Shown here: positions 45,802 through 54,511 of the stretch, piece after piece
How positions within the stretch are numbered: the first letter of the stretch is position 1
Layout of the letters: the number at the start of each line of letters is the position of its first letter
NCBI GenBank assembly: GCA_019058515.1
Contig: JAHPYY010000063.1
Location: 1-64,000 of the forward strand
From: Promethearchaeota archaeon
GTDB taxonomy: Archaea; Asgardarchaeota; Lokiarchaeia; Sigynarchaeales; SOKP01
Reading direction: 5' to 3'
DNA length: 64,000 nt
Made by a program: the position numbers and the translations under genes
Notes under the pieces: generated by a model
The model's database searches: none
Seen by the model: the letters and a program-made list of their open reading frames with translations, nothing else
Told to the model about the DNA's origin: nothing

Positions 45802-45918
45802 GTTTTTGATTTTAATATTATCTGCCTTATGAGCAAATTATGATTATCGATAGGAGCAATTATATATGCGTGTAAAATCATATTGGTGTACTCCTCTTAC
45901 GCAAAATCATAGGAATAG

Positions 45919-46443
45919 TTATTCGTTCCATTTACTTACATCTATCATAATTTTACATTCGCTTTCTCCTTGTTTAATACAAGCTAAACATTCCTCTTTT
46001 GCTTTTAATTTTAGAGCTTTGTACCATCCTTTTCTCATCTCAAAACATCCACATTCGTAAAAATCAGATACTCCAATGCTTTTGACTTGCTCAATAATAG
46101 GGCACTTTTTTACAATAGCGAGTATTTGGCAGTCTGATATCTTTTCAAATTCATACACCATATTCGGTGGAGGATAATAAAATTCCACCATAGTTGAGAT
46201 GAGATTTATCAAATCGTCGGGATTCTTGATAATTTTTACATCTAATGCATTCTTAAAGCGATACATCATTACTTTACCCATCTCTCCAATAACTTGCTTG
46301 TTTATTTTGTTCCCTTTTTCCCAACCAAACTCGCTTACGATAGCCATTTGAGATTTTGCATCTTGTGACATCCAATTTTTCCTCAAGATTTCTATTTTTT
46401 TCTTATCAGATAATTTTTTTAATAGATTTATTCGTTGATTCAT
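45919..46443 (-). CDS. ATC-hydrolase-like (DUF6125-type) protein
   Basis: 174 residues, ATG start. The C-terminal half resembles the L-2-amino-thiazoline-4-carboxylate hydrolase family: CPIIEQVKSIG, a Cys-containing FYECGCFEMRKGW, then CLACIKQGESECKIMI. Clustered cysteines could bind metal or serve in catalysis. The N-terminal helix set (KKLSDKKKIEILRKNWMSQDAKSQ) is unlike an enzyme core and may be a dimer or regulatory segment. The G-E-S-E-C ending also resembles V4R/heme-NO-binding sensor strands, so a small-molecule sensor is an alternative. Function unproven. Confidence 0.6.
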   Translation of the reverse strand: MNQRINLLKKLSDKKKIEILRKNWMSQDAKSQMAIVSEFGWEKGNKINKQVIGEMGKVMMYRFKNALDVKIIKNPDDLINLISTMVEFYYPPPNMVYEFEKISDCQILAIVKKCPIIEQVKSIGVSDFYECGCFEMRKGWYKALKLKAKEECLACIKQGESECKIMIDVSKWNE

Positions 46444-46739
46444 GACTCAATAACTAATTTCTATAGTTAAATGAATTTTCGATCGTTCACAACTAGTTTC
46501 TAGTTGTAAAAAACAATTTAATTAAGAAATATCTTCAACTCTATAGTTTCTGTTTTTTTTTCAATTCGGTTTTTGGATTTTTGCTAATATTTGTTTTTTT
46601 TGTTGGAAAAAAATGTCACACTTATGTTGGAAAATTTTCGTGAAAGAACCGTTTCACGAATATACTTCTTAACGATTTATCACTTAAAATCTTTAAATAA
46701 AGATTTGAAATTCCAGTCATTTAAGCGGGAGTTAAGTTA
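46444..46739 (+). promoter_or_regulatory. Divergent regulatory region with three inverted repeats
   Basis: Three inverted repeats are visible: TAACTA/TAGTTA at 46451-46469, ACAACTAG/CTAGTTGT (perfect, 3-base loop) at 46489-46507, and TTCGTGAAA/TTTCACGAA (perfect, 6-base spacer) at 46637-46660. The last lies about 80-100 bases upstream of the methyltransferase ATG, near a TATA-like TTTAAATA at about 46692. The perfect dyads could be operators for a dimeric regulator controlling one or both divergent genes. No regulator gene is adjacent. Confidence 0.5.
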
Positions 46740-47603
46740 ATGTATAGGCCCATCCTATCATACTTTAACTTAGAGAGGCTAATAAAATTGGATGATGAAG
46801 AGAGATTTAAGAATTATTATAACAAAGGACTCGAAGATACACGTTTAGATCTTGACTCTAATAAGTTAGAAAAGGTTCGCACGCTGGATATATTGGAACG
46901 ATACCTCCCAAAACCTCCGGCAGTTGTTCTAGATATAGGGGGTGCAACGGGAGTTTATTCTTTCAAGCTAGCAGAACTCAATTATGATGTTTACTTAATT
47001 GATATTATTCCTCTTCATATTACTAAAACCAAGGAAAGAAATAATTTAACTAAGTATAAATTAAAAGGCATCATATTAGGAGATGCTCGTCAATTAGATT
47101 TTCCAGATCATTTTGCGGATAGTATTCTACTCTTTGGACCTTTATATCATTTGGTCGATAAGGAAGATAGAGAAAGTACATTAAAAGAAGCATACAGAGT
47201 GTTAAAACCCGGAGGAATACTTTTTTCTGTAGGGATATCTAGGTATGCATCTCTAATAGATGGGTTTCAAACGGGAAATATTCTTGATGAAAAGTTTCTT
47301 CCTATTGTAAAACAAGATCTTATAAATGGGCAGCATAGAAATCCCACTAATATAACTCATTATTTTACAACCTCTTTTTTTCATCATCCAAATGAATTAT
47401 ATCAAGAGCACATTGATGCAGGATTCCAGTCAGTTGAATTATTATCAATTGAAAGCCTGTTAGACTTATTAGGTAATATAGGAGATTACCTTAATGATTC
47501 TGAAAAAAGTGAATTATTATTAACTTTTATGAGACAAATTGAGAAGGAAACCTCTCTTATCGGTGCAAGTCCTCATATTATGGTGATAGCCCGGAAAAGT
47601 TAA
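46740..47603 (+). CDS. Class I SAM-dependent methyltransferase
   Basis: 287 residues. Motif I is VLDIGGATGVYSFKLAE at about 57-73, then an acid after motif I in YLIDIIPLHI. The DSILLFGPLYHLVDKEDR stretch corresponds to motif IV, and AYRVLKPGGILFSVGI to motif V. This pattern is typical of small-molecule methyltransferases such as UbiE/COQ5-like or ArsM-like groups. The substrate cannot be identified. It starts with ATG 46740 downstream of a dyad-rich region and converges with the CrtI-like oxidoreductase gene across 21 bases. Confidence 0.85.
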   Translation: MYRPILSYFNLERLIKLDDEERFKNYYNKGLEDTRLDLDSNKLEKVRTLDILERYLPKPPAVVLDIGGATGVYSFKLAELNYDVYLIDIIPLHITKTKERNNLTKYKLKGIILGDARQLDFPDHFADSILLFGPLYHLVDKEDRESTLKEAYRVLKPGGILFSVGISRYASLIDGFQTGNILDEKFLPIVKQDLINGQHRNPTNITHYFTTSFFHHPNELYQEHIDAGFQSVELLSIESLLDLLGNIGDYLNDSEKSELLLTFMRQIEKETSLIGASPHIMVIARKS

Positions 47604-47624
47604 ACAAAAAAATTAAGATAATAT

Positions 47625-49205
47625 TTAATCTTTAATCCCTAATCTAGCATTTCCGCCCATTATCTTATTATTCAATATCATGTCGTTCACTTGAATTCCC
47701 GCAAGAAGCGATCCAAATACCCCGTGAACGAATTTAGGATTAAACAAACCTTTAATGGGTGTTCGCATCTTTAAGCGCGTCCGTCCGAAATTATCAGTGT
47801 AAGGAGCCATACCAAAGATCGCCCCGCTAGGAGATCCAGAATATCGCGCGTATGTAGCGGGTGTAGAAATATCTGTTATTAGGATGTGGTTTTTTAAATC
47901 AGGTATTAAGTATTTTTCAACGAGATCAATGAAGAAATTACCCCAGTTTTCCTTCCTTGCATTATACTCATCTCGGTTATTTTCATGCAGTTCACCCCAA
48001 TCAGCTAATGCCATTGGTGTAATTCTTATTGTAATGTTTGGTTGACCGCCAGTAGTTAAAGAAGGACAAATTACGCCAATGTGAAATCGTTCCTCAGTAA
48101 ATCCGATTTTCCCCTTTTCATATTCGTCAAATAACCGATCGTAGGTGTCTCCTCCAGTTGTGATAACATTATAGCCACAATCCAATCCTAAATCCTCTAA
48201 ATCCAATTTATCGTCCAATCCAAGACTAATATTCATTGATGAGGTTGACATTTTAACTGATTCTATCTTATTTGCGTATTTCTCATCAATTTTTCTTATT
48301 TTATCCAACCCAATTAATGTTTTCATGGCAAACATAGTGTCTACTGTAGAGATTACGTAATCAGAGTATAACTTCTCTCCGCTGTTAAGTTCAATTCCAA
48401 TTACTTTATCATCTTCTATCAAAATTTTCGCTACCGATGTACCCAACCTCAATTCGCCACCCAATTCTTCGAATCGCTGTTCTAGTTTGTTTGAGAAATC
48501 AATAAATCCAAGTTTCGTTCTGTAAGCTCCGTCTAAGAGAGAATTCATTGCAGAAATCGGCACAATCGCTGAAACTTGTTCTGATGGTAGCGCACTAAAG
48601 TCCGCAAAAACGTTAAAAATCTCAATAACCTCGGATTCTGTTATTCCAAATTGGTCAAAATACTCTTTAAAGGTTTTTGATGAGCTTTTTATAATTTTTG
48701 GACAAGTAAATAACAGTTTTAGAATATCTAAGACCTTTGGTTCGACTTTTAATTTAAACAGTTCTAAATACATGTCCCTAGAGTAGTTAAGAAACTTCTC
48801 AATCTGAGCTGAATTTTGAGGATATTTTTCCATTAAACTTTTTTTGAATGTTTCTACTCCAGAGGGTAGCTCTAATACTTTTATTTCCTCTGTCTTAGGA
48901 TTTACAATGAATATTCTCATGTAGTAACCTTTAAACTTTTTTAATTCTACCTCTACTCCTAAAAAGTCGAGAATTTCAGAGATATTTGGTAACATTTGGC
49001 ATGTATCAAACACAAAACCCTCGCGTTCGTACGATGTTACATAACCTCCTGTTTTAGGTTCTTTTTCAATAAGCAATACCGGTTCTTTCTTTAAATCGTG
49101 ATGAAGCACCCAAGTTATAGCGGAACTCAAACCGGTCATCCCTGCTCCTAGCACAATCAATCCGTACTTGTTTATTTCCTTTTCTGAAATAGTTATTTCC
49201 CCCAA
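47625..49205 (-). CDS. CrtI/phytoene-desaturase-like FAD oxidoreductase
   Basis: 526 residues. An N-terminal Rossmann FAD site reads LIVLGAGMTGLSSAITW with the acid at LLIEKEPKTGGYVTSYEREG. The C-terminal FAD loop is FVHGVFGSLLAGIQVND. The overall plan (GGYV...GFVFDTC...) is that of the phytoene dehydrogenase/carotenoid isomerase superfamily, whose archaeal members act on isoprenoids or amine-like substrates. No carotenoid synthase gene is nearby, so carotenoid biosynthesis is not implied. It starts with ATG and is convergent with the methyltransferase gene. Confidence 0.82.
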   Translation of the reverse strand: MGEITISEKEINKYGLIVLGAGMTGLSSAITWVLHHDLKKEPVLLIEKEPKTGGYVTSYEREGFVFDTCQMLPNISEILDFLGVEVELKKFKGYYMRIFIVNPKTEEIKVLELPSGVETFKKSLMEKYPQNSAQIEKFLNYSRDMYLELFKLKVEPKVLDILKLLFTCPKIIKSSSKTFKEYFDQFGITESEVIEIFNVFADFSALPSEQVSAIVPISAMNSLLDGAYRTKLGFIDFSNKLEQRFEELGGELRLGTSVAKILIEDDKVIGIELNSGEKLYSDYVISTVDTMFAMKTLIGLDKIRKIDEKYANKIESVKMSTSSMNISLGLDDKLDLEDLGLDCGYNVITTGGDTYDRLFDEYEKGKIGFTEERFHIGVICPSLTTGGQPNITIRITPMALADWGELHENNRDEYNARKENWGNFFIDLVEKYLIPDLKNHILITDISTPATYARYSGSPSGAIFGMAPYTDNFGRTRLKMRTPIKGLFNPKFVHGVFGSLLAGIQVNDMILNNKIMGGNARLGIKD

Positions 49206-49351
49206 TTGTTAATACGATTGAGTGATAGTTTGTTCTTTGTTAATATAAACCTTTTGCAAGATCAATTAATTTGATCAAGAAATAGATCACTATCTCGAGG
49301 GAGAGAATTTAAAATGGATGTAAGAAATTGTTAAAGCAATTGCTATTCGAA

Positions 49352-49558
49352 TTAGGTTAATACTTCTAAAATCTTAGTTAAAATACGGGCTTTACCTCCA
49401 GTGGATTGAAGTAACGTTTTCCCGCATACTAAACACCCTACATCGGTCGCAGCGCACCCAAAAATTATTTGTTGATTTCCACAATTCAAACACTTTACTC
49501 GTAAAAACCTACTTCTTGGTTGTGGAATAAGATCTTTTTCGCTTCTTCTTTTCGTCAT
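49352..49558 (-). CDS. rps27e: Ribosomal protein S27e
   Basis: 68-residue small-subunit protein of archaea and eukaryotes. The zinc ribbon has CLNCGNQQ and CLVCGKTL, the expected four cysteines in C-x2-C...C-x2-C form. It lies 13 bases downstream of L44e on the same strand, a common archaeal pair, so it is co-transcribed. It starts with ATG 49558 and ends TAA. Motif and neighbourhood make the call secure. Confidence 0.95.
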   Translation of the reverse strand: MTKRRSEKDLIPQPRSRFLRVKCLNCGNQQIIFGCAATDVGCLVCGKTLLQSTGGKARILTKILEVLT

Positions 49559-49571
49559 GGTATCAAATCCT

Positions 49572-49850
49572 TTACGCTTGTATTTCTAACTTTTTCACTC
49601 TGTACGATTTTGTGTAGTGCTTACTTCCACATTGAGGACATTCGAGTATCGGAGTAACTTTTTTGTTAATCTTAGCATTTTTGTGGAAGATTTCTTTAGG
49701 AAACGAACCGTATCCTTTTTTCTTTCTTTCAAGTCTTCTGCGTCCATGGTTCAACATTCGTTCTTTTCCTTTCTTATAGGTCGAAACTTTGTGTTCTGTG
49801 TGTGTCCTACATTTTGGGCAATATCTGTTAATTGTACGAGGAAAGTGCAT
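49572..49850 (-). CDS. rpl44e: Ribosomal protein L44e
   Basis: 92-residue large-subunit protein with a zinc ribbon split across the chain: [10 protein letters not shown] near the N-terminus and CPQCGSKH near the C-terminus. It is highly basic between them ([21 protein letters not shown]), as expected for rRNA binding at the E site region. It starts with ATG 49850 and is directly upstream of S27e. The upstream region contains a 19-base tandem duplication and an LRR-like relic, so its promoter cannot be placed with confidence. Confidence 0.95.
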   Translation of the reverse strand: MHFPRTINRYCPKCRTHTEHKVSTYKKGKERMLNHGRRRLERKKKGYGSFPKEIFHKNAKINKKVTPILECPQCGSKHYTKSYRVKKLEIQA

Positions 49851-49860
49851 AAATATTTAA

Positions 49861-49898
49861 ATTTTCTTTTCGTTTTAAAATTTTCTTTTCGTTTTAAA
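49861..49898. repeat. Perfect 19-base tandem duplication
   Basis: ATTTTCTTTTCGTTTTAAA occurs twice head to tail immediately upstream of the L44e start. It overlaps the 3' end of the LRR-like relic ORF and may reflect replication slippage. Confidence 0.9.
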
Positions 49899-50042
49899 AT
49901 CCATATCGTATTTTCTTTTTTGATAATCCGAAAGTATTACTTTAGTACCGTGCATTTCCAACTGTGACAGATTTGGGAGTTTGAAAATTTCTCTAGGGAT
50001 GTATTTGATAGGATTATATTGCAAGCGCCTTGTAAATACCAT
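49875..50042 (-). pseudogene. Fragment of a leucine-rich-repeat protein
   Basis: A 55-codon leftward frame from ATG 50042 encodes LQYNPIKYIPREIFKLPNL then SQLEMHGTKV, matching the LRR consensus L..N.I..IP.EI..L.NL..L...G. It is one and a half repeats with a lysine-rich tail. Upstream sequence lacks further LRR repeats, so it is likely a leftover from a longer gene. No TATA element was noted. Confidence 0.4.
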
Positions 50043-50160
50043 CTACTACGCGCGTGTGGCGATTTGATAGAAATTCATTAAATCCTTGCTCTCCTCACAA
50101 ATATAACTAGTACACGACTATAAATCGTACCCAAATTAACGAAAACAAGAGGAAAAGAAC

Positions 50161-50325
50161 ATGAAAAAGAACAAACGAAGGTTCGTGTATTGTGGATTCG
50201 TGATCCACCACCTCTACTTGATGTACCCCTTCTGCGACCCCAAATGCGAAGAGAAGTGGGTTAACGAGAGAAAAGAGAGGGTAAGTCCGTTCCAGTACCA
50301 CGCAGAAAGGAGGGAAATTATATAA
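50161..50325 (+). CDS. Micro-ORF 1, 54-residue Cys-containing basic protein
   Basis: ATG 50161 follows a good Shine-Dalgarno (AGAGGAAAAGAAC). The product is basic, with an aromatic-rich stretch (CGFVIHHLYLMYPF) and three cysteines in YCG and FCDPKCEEKW, resembling a zinc-knuckle or MYM/treble-clef fragment. Codon use is GC-richer than flanking host genes (TAC, CTC, AAC, CGC common). Its stop TAA shares a base with the next ATG (TAATG), showing tight packing as in viruses and plasmids. I recognise no family. Confidence 0.6.
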   Translation: MKKNKRRFVYCGFVIHHLYLMYPFCDPKCEEKWVNERKERVSPFQYHAERREII

Positions 50326-50420
50326 TGCTCGTACTACTTAACAAATCCACGATTAGCTTACTGTTTTGGTTGGTAATGATATCCTTAATTAGACGCGGGA
50401 GAGGTAAGGTTCTAACATGA
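50325..50420 (+). CDS. Micro-ORF 2, 31-residue single-helix membrane peptide
   Basis: ATG 50325 overlaps the preceding stop (TAATG) and the frame ends in TGA overlapping the next ATG (ATGA). The peptide has one hydrophobic helix (ISLLFWLVMISLI) and a basic tail (RRGRGK), a typical small inside-positive membrane peptide. It is too short for family assignment. The double overlap with its neighbours is the main reason to call it. Confidence 0.45.
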   Translation: MLVLLNKSTISLLFWLVMISLIRRGRGKVLT

Positions 50421-50587
50421 GTCCCTACAAATTAACGCTTAACCAACTTAACGACTTTTTAAAAATGGCGGCAACGGACAGCGTAGTGTACTGCCCTTAC
50501 TGCTATAGGGATAATCTCGAAGCAGATTACCAGAATTGTCCTGAGTGCGATCGCCTTAACCCTCTGCGTGAGGGAGGATTTATATAA
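50417..50587 (+). CDS. Micro-ORF 3, 56-residue zinc-ribbon protein
   Basis: ATG 50417 overlaps the preceding TGA (ATGA). The product has a helical N-terminus (MSPYKLTLNQLNDFLKMAA) and a zinc ribbon made of YCPYCY and CPECDR, 15 residues apart. Such short zinc ribbons are frequent in archaeal viruses and plasmids but also in host genomes. The Cys pairs and the overlap make it likely real. It ends in GGATTTATATAA, similar to the end of micro-ORF 1. Confidence 0.6.
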   Translation: MSPYKLTLNQLNDFLKMAATDSVVYCPYCYRDNLEADYQNCPECDRLNPLREGGFI

Positions 50588-50810
50588 TAAAGAAGGATTT
50601 TTTTAACTCTTTTTTCTTATATAGTTATTTTCCTTTTTTCCTGTTCGTGTTTCTTGATAAGAGTAAGCAATTAAACTGGTTGAATTCGACGCTAAATTTG
50701 TTTCTTTACCATTATACCGCGAAATTATAGATCCTACCATCTCTAAGGATTTAAATAAGGTGAGCAACCATTAAACATATAGATTGACCTATTTTTTAGA
50801 GTGAAAAGAC

Positions 50811-51257
50811 ATGGGAAAAAAAGACTATATCGAGCTAAAGGGAAAGGGCGACAAGCTCAAAGAATTTTACCACGCGTTTTTAGAGGGTATTAAAGGCGCG
50901 AAAGTTAGAAAAAAGGAACTACCTTACCATCCAAACGAAGAAGCTATTACCCTTACCTCTCTTCAACTTACCAGAATTACATTTCACGCGGTAAACGACG
51001 ATGGCGATTTGTACTACAATATCTACACAGAATCTGGGATTATTAGGTATTGGAAAGTAGTAGTCGCGCTAGCTATACCCGCGTTACTTAGCATACCATT
51101 CTTTCTGTGGTGGAACGCAATATTCGGATATATACTCATTGCTCCCATTATCATATGGTTGAACTACGGATGGATGTTAAAGTTTATAGAAGAACCCGAA
51201 AATTCGCAAGTGCTAGTAGCACTTGTCTCTGCCGAGAAAAAGATCAGTGAGTTTTAA
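50811..51257 (+). CDS. Small membrane protein with N-terminal soluble domain
   Basis: 148 residues. The first ~78 form a soluble alpha-beta segment (ELKGKGDKLKEFYHAFLEG, then LTRITFHAVNDDGDLYYNIY). Two membrane helices follow at about 82-100 and 102-121, separated by a tight turn with WWN, then a short cytoplasmic-type tail ending EKKISEF. It starts with ATG 50811 after GAGTGAAAAGAC. Codon use is GC-richer than the neighbours and resembles the micro-ORFs 220 bases upstream, suggesting common origin. No family recognised. Confidence 0.65.
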   Translation: MGKKDYIELKGKGDKLKEFYHAFLEGIKGAKVRKKELPYHPNEEAITLTSLQLTRITFHAVNDDGDLYYNIYTESGIIRYWKVVVALAIPALLSIPFFLWWNAIFGYILIAPIIIWLNYGWMLKFIEEPENSQVLVALVSAEKKISEF

Positions 51258-51432
51258 CTTCATTACTCACAGAGATCGTTAGTTAAGTATGTTATACTTG
51301 AATATCATTTATAAATTAAAAATTTTATTGTATGGCTAATTTCAATCCAAAATCGTGCGTTAATAAAAAATGTTTTAATACTTTTGATCCTATTTTAATA
51401 AAAATACTCTATCAAAAAAGATATAATAGATA

Positions 51433-52359
51433 ATGTTTAGAGAGAAGTTTAGAGAAGAGGGTATAATTAGTGCAAAAGACTTTGTTAGAGAAGATATCGA
51501 TTATATATTAGATAAAGCTGACAAGATGCTGTCAATTAAAACTTCTGATTTACTAAAAGGAAAGATATTAGCGACATTATTCTTTGAACCATCAACGCGA
51601 ACGAGATTAAGCTTTGAATCAGCAATGTATCGATTAGGTGGAAATACGATTGGTTTCCATTCCGCAGAAGTGTCTTCCACTAAAAAGGGTGAAACTCTCG
51701 CAGATACCATAAGAACGGTTCAAAATTATAGCGACTGTATCGCCATTAGACATTCATTGGAAGGTGCGACGAGATTAGCAGCAAAATTTGCGCGAGTCCC
51801 TATCATTAACGCAGGATCTGGCAGTGGAGAACATCCAACACAAGCTCTATTGGATTTGTTTACAATCAAACAAGAATTAGGAAAGATAGATTCCCTCAAT
51901 ATTGGTATCGTAGGAGATCTAAGATATGGAAGGACCGTTCATTCACTATCTATTTTACTGTCAAACTATGATGTGAACATTTATTTTATCAGTCCAGAGC
52001 TCTTACAAATGAGAAACCGTGAGAGGGACTTCCTCCAACAGAAACAAGTTAAATTCAAGGAAATTCCAAAATATCGGGAAGTTTTGGACATTTTAGATGT
52101 GCTATACATGACACGAATTCAAAAAGAACGATTTGTAGATATGGAAGAATACGAAAGAGTAAAGAATTTTTATATATTTAAAGAAGAGGACCTTAATAGG
52201 ACCAAAGATAACTTTAAAATCATGCACCCGCTTCCTCGGGTCAATGAAATTTCAGACAAAGTAGACAAATTCGAAGATAAAGCTATATATTTCAAACAGA
52301 TGAATTACGGACTTCACTTAAGAAAAGCAATTCTCGCAGAACTACTTGCGAATACTTAA
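51433..52359 (+). CDS. pyrB: Aspartate carbamoyltransferase catalytic subunit
   Basis: Second step of pyrimidine synthesis: carbamoyl phosphate plus aspartate to carbamoyl aspartate. The carbamoyl-phosphate loop STRTR is at 54-58 in FFEPSTRTRLSFE, and the 80s-loop region SSTKKGETLADT follows. GSGSGEHPTQALLDLFTI matches the H-P-T-Q-A-L-L-D site, and HPLPRVNEI closes the active site. It has 308 residues, normal for the catalytic chain. The regulatory gene pyrI is not adjacent, unlike many archaea. It starts with ATG 51433; the 3' end overlaps the convergent NrdD-like gene by 4 bases. Confidence 0.96.
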   Translation: MFREKFREEGIISAKDFVREDIDYILDKADKMLSIKTSDLLKGKILATLFFEPSTRTRLSFESAMYRLGGNTIGFHSAEVSSTKKGETLADTIRTVQNYSDCIAIRHSLEGATRLAAKFARVPIINAGSGSGEHPTQALLDLFTIKQELGKIDSLNIGIVGDLRYGRTVHSLSILLSNYDVNIYFISPELLQMRNRERDFLQQKQVKFKEIPKYREVLDILDVLYMTRIQKERFVDMEEYERVKNFYIFKEEDLNRTKDNFKIMHPLPRVNEISDKVDKFEDKAIYFKQMNYGLHLRKAILAELLANT

Positions 52360-54335
52360 TTATTTATAAAATTTAATTTGAATGCTCTTACATGGGCGTT
52401 AATTAACATTTCGAAAAGATTTTCGAATTTATATATTTCCGGATTAAAAATTGGCTGAAATATTGACCCTCCATTTATGTATTTTTCAAATTTTTTATAC
52501 AACTCTATTTGCCTGTCGAGTGATAAACTAGTTTTAGATCTAATCAATCGAAATGCATCTTTAGGGTTTACTAAATGTGAAGTTTGATTCAAGCTATACA
52601 TGTTTGACAAATTTCCTTCATGAGGCTGGCAAAGCAGGTACAATCCCCTCTCTTCTCGGGACTGATCTTTTATTGTATTTTTCATGAATTTTAAAACTTT
52701 AACCGCAAATCGCTCACTATTTTCGGTTAAATCAGGCGCAATTCCACAATGATAAGTTATTGCTGAATCTAAATTCATAAAACTTATAGCTTTTACAGAT
52801 GTTTCAAGAAACTCTTCGCGCTCCTCAGTGTAAATTATATTACCATATGTTCGCGGATACTCTCTTTTTTTTAGGAACTTAGTTTTCAACTCAAATAATC
52901 TGATTACATCCTCAATTCTTTTTCTCAATATTTCTAGAAATAATCCGTCATCTTGCGCGGAACTTTCGGAAATAGAATGTAGATTTATGAAAATTGTATC
53001 AAGAATTAATATATCTTCAAAATCATCGAAGAAGGACTCATAATTGGTTTTTACATTGTAAGAATTTATTGAATTAGATGATTTTCCATCATAGAAAAGA
53101 AGATTTTCATAACCTATACCTTCACTCGCTCTATATTTGATAAAATCTGCAGAAGCCTCTAAAAAATTATTTTGAGAGTAATCCATAACAAAATTGGGAT
53201 TTTGTACAAGATTCAAGTTAGTTAGAGCACGATTGAATATCTCTTCAAGAGTAAAATCTGCCACTTTGGTTCCTGCGTTGTTAACGGCGTTAAATTCAAA
53301 GGATAGACGAGGATGTACCACATGATTATCAAAAAATGCTGGTCTAATCGATTTTAACAAAATTCGCACAATAGAAATTGTTTCCTCATATGGTAAACCT
53401 TCAAAATATTTTAAAAATGAAGATTGAAACTTCCTTAAAAATATATCTCCTGAAAATTGTAAACTCAATCTCGTTAGTAGTAACCCCAAATCATTTATAA
53501 TTTCCACTACCTCTCTGAAATTTAAGTTAGAAGTTTGCCTTATGCTATGTTGTTTGTATAAATAATCGAAGATTTTATCGGAATTTAAACACACTGCTAG
53601 CGGTCTAGTGCTCCAAGAATTAAGGTGTATTAGCGAAACTTGTCCAGATAAATAGAGATCTGCTAATTCCTTAGGAAGTAAGTTCAACAATAGATATTGT
53701 TCAGAAACATCCGATCCTAATTGATGAATTAAACTTTCTGGAGTAATAGAGGAATTTGAGAATAATTTAGAGACTTCGTATGGAGGAGTTCCAAGACGAG
53801 TTAATTTGTGTCTAACTTCTTCTAATCCTTTCTCAAGTAAAATTCCATTGATATATTCGCGCATAAGTGGAGCGGTTAAGTATTCAATCTTGGTTCTTAA
53901 TAATCTTTGTTTAACCTCTTTTGCGATATTTCGTGCCAAATAACTCTCTAATTTTCCCTCACGTTGTAGGTAACTCTCGATTTTCCTTACATCAAATGGT
54001 TCTTTAGAATATTTTGATGTACGGATCATTATGGTTTTAGTTTCCTTATTTATCTCGTGCTCAATTGCCAAGATGCTATCGAGAATTGACTTTCCTAACT
54101 TCGAAATCAAATACCCTTCTTCCTGGTTCGAAATTAAGCTACACTTTTTTAGTGCATTAAGGTGAAACGAAAAGTTTACTGAGGAATTTTCGTTTTTCAA
54201 CACTTCCTTTTGCAACTGCGAGTAAGACAGTGGGTTATTGGCATTAGCTAGTCTCTTTAGAACATCAATCCTAATCTTCTGACCAAGTGTCTTCAAATGT
54301 TTTACTAATGAACGAGAATTTTTGTCGGTCTCCAC
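52356..54335 (-). CDS. Winged-helix / ATP-cone / degenerate NrdD fusion protein
   Basis: 659 residues with three parts. Residues 1-95 are an ArsR-like winged helix (KTLGQKIRIDVLKRLA ... SFHLNALKKCSLIS). Residues about 100-190 are an ATP cone as in ribonucleotide reductases (TIMIRTSKYSKEPFDVRKIE, then LEKGLEEVRHKLTRLGTPPY). The rest matches anaerobic reductase NrdD (LNLLPKELADLYLSGQVS and a C-terminal YINGGSIFQPIFN), but it stops before the Cys-rich finger and glycyl-radical segment; no R-V-C-G-Y motif exists. The enzyme should therefore be inactive. A dNTP-sensing transcription regulator is the simplest reading, by analogy with NrdR, and is inference. Starts ATG 54335. Confidence 0.8.
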   Translation of the reverse strand: METDKNSRSLVKHLKTLGQKIRIDVLKRLANANNPLSYSQLQKEVLKNENSSVNFSFHLNALKKCSLISNQEEGYLISKLGKSILDSILAIEHEINKETKTIMIRTSKYSKEPFDVRKIESYLQREGKLESYLARNIAKEVKQRLLRTKIEYLTAPLMREYINGILLEKGLEEVRHKLTRLGTPPYEVSKLFSNSSITPESLIHQLGSDVSEQYLLLNLLPKELADLYLSGQVSLIHLNSWSTRPLAVCLNSDKIFDYLYKQHSIRQTSNLNFREVVEIINDLGLLLTRLSLQFSGDIFLRKFQSSFLKYFEGLPYEETISIVRILLKSIRPAFFDNHVVHPRLSFEFNAVNNAGTKVADFTLEEIFNRALTNLNLVQNPNFVMDYSQNNFLEASADFIKYRASEGIGYENLLFYDGKSSNSINSYNVKTNYESFFDDFEDILILDTIFINLHSISESSAQDDGLFLEILRKRIEDVIRLFELKTKFLKKREYPRTYGNIIYTEEREEFLETSVKAISFMNLDSAITYHCGIAPDLTENSERFAVKVLKFMKNTIKDQSREERGLYLLCQPHEGNLSNMYSLNQTSHLVNPKDAFRLIRSKTSLSLDRQIELYKKFEKYINGGSIFQPIFNPEIYKFENLFEMLINAHVRAFKLNFINN

Positions 54336-54511
54336 TTTCTTGAAGTATAATTTGCCTAACTGTTATAAGATTTAATTTAATCTTAAGTTAAGCAATTATA
54401 TAAAAGTTAAGGTTGATCCCCTCTATATTGCGAGATTATATAATATTTGGGTGATATGATAAAAAGATATAAGAAAAGTGTTTAAGAGACTAGTAGAAAT
54501 GTATTTGAAGT

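Larger units (their letters stand above)
49851..50160. other. Intergenic stretch upstream of L44e
   Basis: 310 bases holding the 19-base tandem repeat and the LRR-like relic listed separately. The right part (about 50050-50160) shows no gene; it shifts toward the more GC-rich composition of the micro-ORF operon that follows. Confidence 0.3.

Noticed and set aside
49617..49967. Rightward 116-codon frame over L44e
   Set aside because: Antisense shadow of a certain ribosomal protein gene.
50107..50301. Leftward 64-codon frame across the micro-ORFs
   Set aside because: It is antisense to two overlapping ORFs with ribosome sites and cysteine motifs; its product has no recognisable pattern.
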